Assembly: GCA_030141605.1 (NCBI GenBank) | Contig: JAQGDQ010000693.1 | Location: 1-64,000, forward strand | DNA length: 64,000 nt | Origin: Tubiluchus corallicola | Lineage: Eukaryota; Priapulida; Priapulimorpha; Priapulimorphida; Tubiluchidae | Direction: 5' to 3' | Shown here: one piece after another, positions 51,801 to 60,800 of the stretch | Layout of the letters: every line of letters starts with the position of its first letter | Numbering within the stretch: the first letter of the stretch is position 1 | The notes under the pieces: model-generated | Told to the model about the DNA's origin: nothing | The model's input: only the letters and a program-made list of their open reading frames with translations | The model's database searches: none | Translations under genes and position numbers: made by a program

Positions 51801-54800
51801 TTGAAAGGCTGCATGTGAGTGAGGAAGAACCAGAAGTGATTTCATTGCCTCAGGCTCAACCCACAGTACTGCCATCTAAAGAAGTAAGGTTTTTTAATTA
51901 AATTATTTTGTCAGTTCAAAAGTAGGCTATTCTTTTTAATAAATGCAGTCCAAGGAGCAATTTGGTAAAGTTTATAGCAACGTCTTGGACCAATTATTCA
52001 TTATTTATCATTAAATATCTCATTTATCAGGTATAATTTCATACTCTGGATAAACAGATGTTCACCGTTTTGTAAACCTGCAGGTGCAGGATACATGCAG
52101 AAGTTATCATGAAAAGTTGGTGCAGCGAATCATTCACCGAGTAGCGGTCACAGAAGTATGGGTTACGCATGTTGCTCAAACGATTATTAACCAACCTATT
52201 CACAACCAAGATGCAGTTGCACTTCTCCAAGAAAATCAGGTGAGAGTATGTTGAACTTTAAGTGGGCAAAAATATAAGTTAAAACAATGTGCACTGTTTT
52301 GTTTGTTCTTATAAAAATGTTGGGTAATAACACTGTGAGGTTTAGCAAGCTACTAAAATACACTAAGTGTTCCAGTCATTTTTTGAAGCTTTGACTTCAT
52401 ATTTTACATATAGTGACCAAGAGGAATATAACGTTATAATGTATTATTATGACATAATGTAATATTAGAACATCTAGTCTGCAATATTTCATGTTACTTA
52501 TTATTTTTATACTACAACTTGTGTGCAGTGTTTTATGAATACCTCTTTGGATGTAAAAGATAAACCTTTACTTGGACTGGTGTCTATAACCTGTTAGATT
52601 CATTGAATATCGCAGTGTAAAATGCAGTAGCAAATATTTCAACATTTTATTACTAGTGCAATTGCATTGTGCAGTTTAAATGTAATAACAAAGTTTTTTC
52701 AATGATAATATATAAGTAATCCACAAGGTAAAACAACATTATTCATATGCATTGACTACTATATTAGGCAAACTGAACAGTTCAGCGGATCACTTTGTCG
52801 GCTTGGTAAATTTTCTGTTACCTTTCTTGAGGCTATTTACTGGTGTTGACTTTGGACGATCTGACTTATTTAAAAAAGAAAAAATAGATTAGAAAAAGAC
52901 TTTTTTGAAGGGAAATTATTTTGAAATATGTGGGGATCTTGCCATTTGTTTTTGATTTTTTAAATAAATGTAATCATAGAAACTTTAATGCTTGTGTCAA
53001 AACCTGTTAATAGTGAAATGCAGTGCAGTCTTTTTTCTCATATAAAAATGTTTAGTACCATCATAGCACATAAAGTCAAAGTAGTTGTTTTTGTATGAAT
53101 AACTCTGTTAGTTATAGTTTCTCTGAGAAACTTTTAAATGTAATGAGCACTTCTGTCAATTTATAATTTATTGTTTAGTTGACTAAACTACAATTTTTTT
53201 ATTTTAAATTACAAGTTAAGATTTAATTTAAACTCACAGGAAACTCAGCAGATGCTTGTATTGAAACAAGGAGATATGAATGAGCTGTTTGTTCTTTATC
53301 ATCAAATTAAACTTAATGAACCAGCCCATAGAGCCGTGACCCTTCAGGCTCGCATTGATGCTGTTTTGGTACAACTTCCCGAACTGGAAAGCAAACTTCA
53401 GTCCAAAGAAATGCAACTACAACTACAAATAGATGTAAGTATGGCCTTCTCTCTAAATAGGTTAATTCATTACACTGTCTTTCTGAAAGTAAGTAGATAG
53501 CAGTGATAAGTCTGTTGTGATGCTAGCAGTACTATAACAGGTATAGTTAGCAATGACATAATAATAGTTTAGGTGGGAAGGTATAGCGAAAATTTGTACT
53601 ACACGACAGTTTTTGTCAGTAGGGCCTAAATACTTCAAAGTAATGCCTAGTTGTTATTGCAAGATAAGTTAAGTTGCTGCACTCCAAATGAATTACTTGG
53701 CATTACTCAAATTTTATTTTAGTAGGGAAAAAATTCATTTAGTCCGTGACATTTTTGGGCATTGCAAATTCTTGCTTGAAAATGTGGAAAGTCATTCGGC
53801 AAGTCTGACAAGTATCAGATGTGTATTTACCTATGTGTAATTTCTTGTGATGAGATGCAATAACCAAATAACTATAACTAATGGTATATAATGGTATATA
53901 GCTCTAATGGTCTATTAATTAATATTTGATAGTTCTATAATTTTTTGGTGTCTTCATGCACTATTTCTTTGTTGTAGGAATGTAAAAAGCAAGAAGAGGA
54001 AGAAAAGAAGAAACCAGAAGAAACAAAGAGTGGATTAGGTGGATGGATGCAGTGGTTAACTCAGAAAGTTGTAAGCAAACCAAAACCTGAAGAGGAGGCT
54101 AAACAAATTGACGAAGCCAAGCCTGGGGATATAGGCACGGAAGCTTTGGAATCTAAACCTACTGATTTCGAAGACGAAGACGAAGACGAAGACAAAAAAC
54201 CTGAAGAAGCAACAGACAAAGAACAAGATGTTCAACATGCTGTGGTGCAAGAACCTGGCAGTTTTGATGATGAAGTTTGCAAGATTTATGAATCTGCAGC
54301 AATTATGGAACTAAGACAAGAAGTACCGGTAGAAAATCAAGAAGATTTTGAAAAATCGGAAGCAATCGATCTCACTCTGGCATCAAGTGATCAAAGTCAA
54401 AAGGAGCCAGAGTTTGCTGACAAGGAAATACCCGTTAAAACAGAACGTGTCGTACAAGGTGACCTAGATGCGACTAGTCAAGAGGAAACAGAGTTTGATT
54501 TGCAACTTTATAAACCACAAACTTTAACTGAAGAGCAACAACCAAGTGATTTTGAAACCAAATTAAGTCTAAAATTAAAACAAGAAGCTCTGGTTGATGC
54601 CAAAGATGCACTTCTTGAACAACCTAAGGGAGTTGCAAAGACTAAAGAATTAGATGATTTTGACGAAAAAATAGATGAAGAAGAAGCTGATGACAAACAA
54701 GCAAATTTACCCATTGAACGTGAAACAGATGTTTGTGAGTTTTCATCACCCGAGGAACAATTCGAAGGAACTCTGGAGGATCTTCAACAAGGTCCACAAC

Positions 54801-57800
54801 CTTCAGTGGCTAGTCCAAAAAAATACATACAAACCATTGATGAAAGGGCAAAAACGTTTACCATTGAAGAGCTTCCTAGTGAAGAGGCAGCAGATGTCAC
54901 TGATGGTACTGATGAAACTTTGGTATGTTTTTCTTTGATATATAAATTGAACTTATTTCATGATGGTCTTTGGTTTGGTGTTGTAGATTCCTACAGTTTT
55001 CCCATTCCTTGTTTTCTTAGACACAACGTCATTATTTTTGAAACAATTCCTACTTTCTGTTGTAGTTAATTGATCCAAGTGCAGTAAGTCATTCTATACT
55101 GATGCAGTCAGTAGCTGACATTGCTTTGCTGACGGAAGAGCCCTTGTCATCAACGGACTTGACCGTTGGACAAGTTGACTCTCAGTGGGAGGTTCTGCAC
55201 TGGTATCTTACACAGCAGGAACTTCAGCTTACCGGAATGGCGTCTCCTCCTGAAGTATGTAGTTTGTTTTTCATTTCAAGTCATAGTACTGTAACATATA
55301 TATATATACATATATATATATATATTCTAGCTTAAAATAGTGACAATTGTTTGCTACTTTTTTTGCAGTCTTTAGTTCTGTTTGCATGCCTTATTTGTAA
55401 TAAACATTCGATTAATCTTGGAAATCAATCTTATTTAGTCAGATTAACCAATAAAACAAAATATGCAGTGTTTGTTTTTCAACCAACTAATAAAGCAGGT
55501 GTACATCTGTTTGATAAAAATCCATTCAAAATAAAAATCCTTTGGTTTTAGGATTGCTGGCTTCTCTAAAGTCCATTCTTATTTTTGGTGAGAAATTGTA
55601 AACTAAATTCTTAATGTTTTGCTAAGTAGCTTATATTTTGTATGTCTGGCAATGCTTGGCAGGACTAGGAATGCTTTATTAATTCACCTTTCACTGATTT
55701 TGTATGTGTACTGCAAAGGTGGCTTGATTTCTACATGTATTGTAATGCCAGAATTTAGTAACTTGCCGACATAATCTCTGAGGCTTATTTATTTTTTGCT
55801 CGTTTATTAAAGTTATTGCTGTATTTTTGTCTGGTTAAAACTAGATTGGTGTTATTGTTGTATTTGTTAGACTGCCTGCTTTATATGCTTGCTTTAATTG
55901 AACTATCATGCCAGGAAGTGAAAGTTGTTCATGGACACTTTTACATTAATATTGTTTACATCTAAAGCTGAAATAAAAAATTTTAGCAAATGTAGAATTA
56001 TATTTTGAAATTCCATATATTTCACTGCTGTTGCTTTTCACATACTTTTTAGGGATTTTGTTGTTTTTCATATTTATATGTAGTGTATAACTCTTACCTT
56101 TCATTTTTTTAATATACAATTTCTGTGTGCCAGCACGATTTTTAATTATGATTTGTCAGCAGGATATGGAAGAGAGGCAGCGTTTTTTTCGTACCTACCA
56201 CATTTTAACAACTGAAACCACTATCACTGAATGGATTACTGTACAGACTTTGATCACACGCTTATATCAGTACTATACAGCAATTCAGGATACTTTGCCC
56301 AATGATTCTCAAGCTCAGCTGCTACTGCTACAGATGTTAAAACAAACCATAGAGCAATTGTGCATGTACATTACAGCCATGCAAGTTAGACTTATGAAAC
56401 CTTCAGGAGAGGATCTGGAAGTGCAGGTCATACAGAATGAGGTAAGATTTTTGAAAGTGTTAAAATTTCTATATACTTTGTTTAGCACTTACAGCCTTTT
56501 AGGGCGAGAGAAATACATCAGTATTGAATCAAAAGTGTTTTTCTTGAGATTATGCAATTGTTACCTTTTTAACCAAGGCACCAAGCGTACATATACCTCT
56601 AGATTTTATTTGAAGAAGATTATTTTTGTGGCCCATAACTATTTTATTCGATCATTTTTAGCGTGACCACATCAGGAATTTGGAAAATTTCCATATGTTG
56701 AGCCTGGAAGATGATGTAGCACATAATGTTGTGATAATTGCTCCATGTTAAATTTTTACATGTGCTTTTGATAGACTATGTAATTGTATGTGTGTGCATG
56801 TAATGCAAAATGTTTCTTGCCTGATAAAAAATAGTTGTCCACTATTCATATGCACCTTTGATTTATTCAAGTAATATTTCAATATGTTCTTTATGGCAAG
56901 TATCTTCGAAAAAATCTTTATCTTGCATCTTTTTAGGAACTGATCGATGACATCAGAAGAGCTGCAGAAGAAGTATCTATCTTGCAAGAAGTGGCTCCTC
57001 TCTATATTGTTCATGCTTCACCACGTACACATGTTTTAGTAAAGCAGTCATTGACTTTGATGCAGAACAGACTATCAACTCTTGAAGACAAAGCAGTGGA
57101 AAAAGGACGACTTTTGCAAGAGAAGAAAAACCAGGAGGCTGTCATACAAGTAAGAAATCATGAGTTACAATAAGTCAATAAAAATTATGCTCTGTTTTAT
57201 TAAAAATGTTTGGTCACTTGTTGTCTTTCTTATTTACTGAATATGTTGAACATGACGTAAGAAAACAATTATAAGAAATATTGTTGATATAAAATTAACA
57301 GAAATTGAGTAAATTTTGATATATGAAGACTTGTGTTAGTTGTTCAAACATAGCTGGTATGGTGATTTCAAAATGCAACTTCTTTCACTTTGGTTTTTGC
57401 TTATCAATAACTCCACTTATTTAGTATGAAATACATTCAGGAAGAAACAAATTCAGAAAAAGTGCCAAATCAGTAGGATTATTTTAGTTATGCTCTTTTT
57501 GTTAAGAATTGTATTTTTGTGGCTAGATGGAAGTGCACAGGTTGTTAACATTAGTGACAACGGTATGGGAGCAGTACACAATAATCGTCAACAACGAAAC
57601 ATTGTCAGCAGCAGAACAGCAATTACCTCTTCAGGTAAGTCAATTCTTTTTTATATTGAAACTTTAGAAATAATTTAAAAAATTCTTCCAATGAACGCCA
57701 TTGTATATGACAATGATTGTGATGGCAAAAGGAGCTCTAAAATTTTCTGAAAATTTTGTTCTTATGAGAAATGTGAGCTACTGCAACAATGAATAATAGA

Positions 57801-60800
57801 AAAAAAGCAGTAAAGTTTCACCAGAAATGCTAGGTAAACTCATTATTGATGGAGTCATTTTGAAATGACATTCAAAAAGATAGATCTTGAAAAGTTATGG
57901 AATACTGTTATTAGGCAGTCTACTAACATTGCACGTATTACAAAAATACAGTCATCAGTTTTACTTAGCATTTGCCATTTCGCTACTTTAATGTAATGCT
58001 AGTAATGTGTGGCAATACAATTAGTCCTTATAAATGTGTTAAAAGAAAACCAGATGATTTTTTAGACTAATTCTTATTTTAATTTACTGTCCAAACTATA
58101 CATTTTCTTACCTATAAAAATTAGCAATTGATTCTTATATTTGAATAATTTGTTTAGGAAGTTAATTAATGGCAACCGAACACACCTATTGCTTACGTCA
58201 GAAACTAACCACAGTTTGTGCAATGGGAGGCATCTTCCTTTGCGCGTCAAGCACGTTTGCACATGTGTTACTGCTTAAACGTGTGAAGTCACAAAAATAG
58301 GCTCTTATATCATATGATGCCAGAAACTAACACTGCAGTTCATGATCGTGGTTATCACGGTACCACCTTCTATTTGTCGGCCACACACATGTGACAAAAA
58401 GTCGGCGTTGCCAATCTTTGTAGATTCACTGAGCTTTGAAAGTTTAACAAAATTTGGGTATCCGAGGTAATTATTATTTATTCTAAGCTTTGACTTAAAA
58501 AAAGCTATTGTAGTTTTCGACATTTTAGAGCACACTTTATTCTGAACTCGTGTTTACACAATCATCCGGTTTTCCTTTAACATTAAAATCTTATTCAGTC
58601 TGCAAGTTAAGTCTGGAACATTTTGCTTTTTGTAATGAAAGATTTTTGATTGCTATATGTATGTGATACCTTCTAGCAACTTGGTTTTTGATATTATAAA
58701 AACAATAAAATGCTTGTTTTAAATGTGAATTAGCAGATGACAACATTTTAACAACTGAACATCTTACTGTACAGCATTTACTTACATGATGTCCCACACT
58801 ACTAGCACTGTTGCTCAAGCTTTCTGTATGAGCTTATGGCAGTGGGTTTAATGCTCTTACAATTGTAATATTTAATTTCTATTCAAAAAACCATTTTGCC
58901 ATTGATAAAAGATTTATTTGTCAGTTACTATTAATACATATTTGCCTATTATAAATGTAGTAATAAAAGTTCTGGCACACATTAGGCATCTACGTTGATA
59001 GTCAGTGTATAAGACGTGAGCTGTTTTAGCATGGTTTTTGTTGGAGAAAAGCACATCCTATATAGCAAAAATATGGTAGGTAGAAGTATATCACTTGTGA
59101 ATCCTTCTAGAAACAGACTAAAACATTGTAACAGATGCAAACCACAGTTACTTAGACTGGACTTTGTTTTCACAGGAAGCTGAGGGCAAGCTTGCCGAAT
59201 GCGAGGATGGAGTAAATCAGCTTCTGATTGTTAACACAGATCACCTAGCAACTGACACAGCATCCAGCATTTATCAACTCAGTACCAATTTCCATAATTT
59301 GCGGTCACTGCTGTCCACTCGTGTCGTGACCTTGCACAAGACTGTGGCCATCCAGAACCTGTATGAGAAATTACTACAGGAGTATGTGATGTTATTAGAA
59401 GCCGGAGAGAGGAAACTGCAGCATGTAACAGCCGCAGATCTTGATGATTTGAAATCACAAATCATTGCAAATAAGGTAAAAGTTTTTATAACTAAATTGG
59501 TGACCACGGGGATTGTATTGTGTAGTTTGTAATACATGTTGTGATGGGCCTGCCCATGTGCTGCATTTGTGAGGTTTTAAGCCAGTGTTTCATGTCTCTG
59601 CAACTTTTTGGAACGATCGAAGATTTTCTGTCCAACAGTCGCTAAAAAATTCCCCCAACCATGTTTTCTCATCTAAGTTGCAAATTATTCGTGTAAAGTT
59701 TTAAATATTTCGCACAATTTTCCCCACTTTTTGGCAAATTTCAAGGTTTTTTCTAGGGCAAAAATCGTGAAAAGGTCACATGAAATTCATATGCCAAGTT
59801 TGCATGTGACGCTTATTCGACAAGGCGAATGTTGCACGACATTTGCGCGAGCACATTGCAATCATTTCCTTAATATGTCACAGGATTTGCATGGAAAAAA
59901 TGCTAGACGAGCAAGCTTCTCCAAAATGTTGAAAAATAGCCCAAAGTTGTCGCAGCAAGCATCTCAAAATGTTCTCTAAGTTTTCATGAATTTTGAAATC
60001 GTTGACGATCATCACAAATAATTGGGCACATATTTGTGCAGGTGTAGCACATGTTCATGATAGTTTGGAGAAAATGATGAACAACCACAAATGATTTGAG
60101 ACTATTCAGGGAACTTTTGGATCATGTCTTGTGACTGTCTGCCATTTTCAGATAGTCGCCAAATTCATGAATCCTGTGAAACACCGCTTTCGTTTTTTTT
60201 AGTGCCAGTGCACAACACTTGTGACAATCAAGCGGTACAAGTTTGATTTTAAATATCCAAATATGTTGCAAGTATGAATATTAAAATTCTGAAAATTAAA
60301 TTAACTACTTTAAAATTAAATACAGTTTTACCTTTAAATGCTTGAAATGAAAATGCTGTTACAGTTACAGTTAACCATCTTTCAATTTTAATAAATCTGT
60401 AGTTAATTTTGTATTGTTTTCATAAATGCTTGTTCCCTATTTTATTTGTGAAGATATATTAATAATTTTCCATTGTGTTGCAGAAATTCTTTCGATACCT
60501 GTGCATATTCCATGCCATATTGAACGCTGTACGTGATAAAGCCGATCCTGTTACCAGAGAACACCTCGTTCAGAAACATCAACACGTGACTAAGCGCACT
60601 TTTGCTGCCCATGCTCAGGCAGTAGACCATGTGGTTAATTTAGAGTGCATTGCTCGTCAGTGGTCAGAGTTTGAGCAGCAGAGACTGAAGATGAATGACA
60701 CAGTAGCTGACGTATATCAGCAATATAAAGCTGCCAAATCCTGCACTTCTGATCAGGAGTTACTTGCTGCATTGAAGGTTAGAAATCTTTAATTGTATTA

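Noticed and set aside
57490-57678. Longer plus-strand open frame over exon 57
   Set aside because: It would give a 94-nt exon that breaks the phase. The frame starting at 57527 gives a spectrin-like 36-residue exon and keeps the reading frame.
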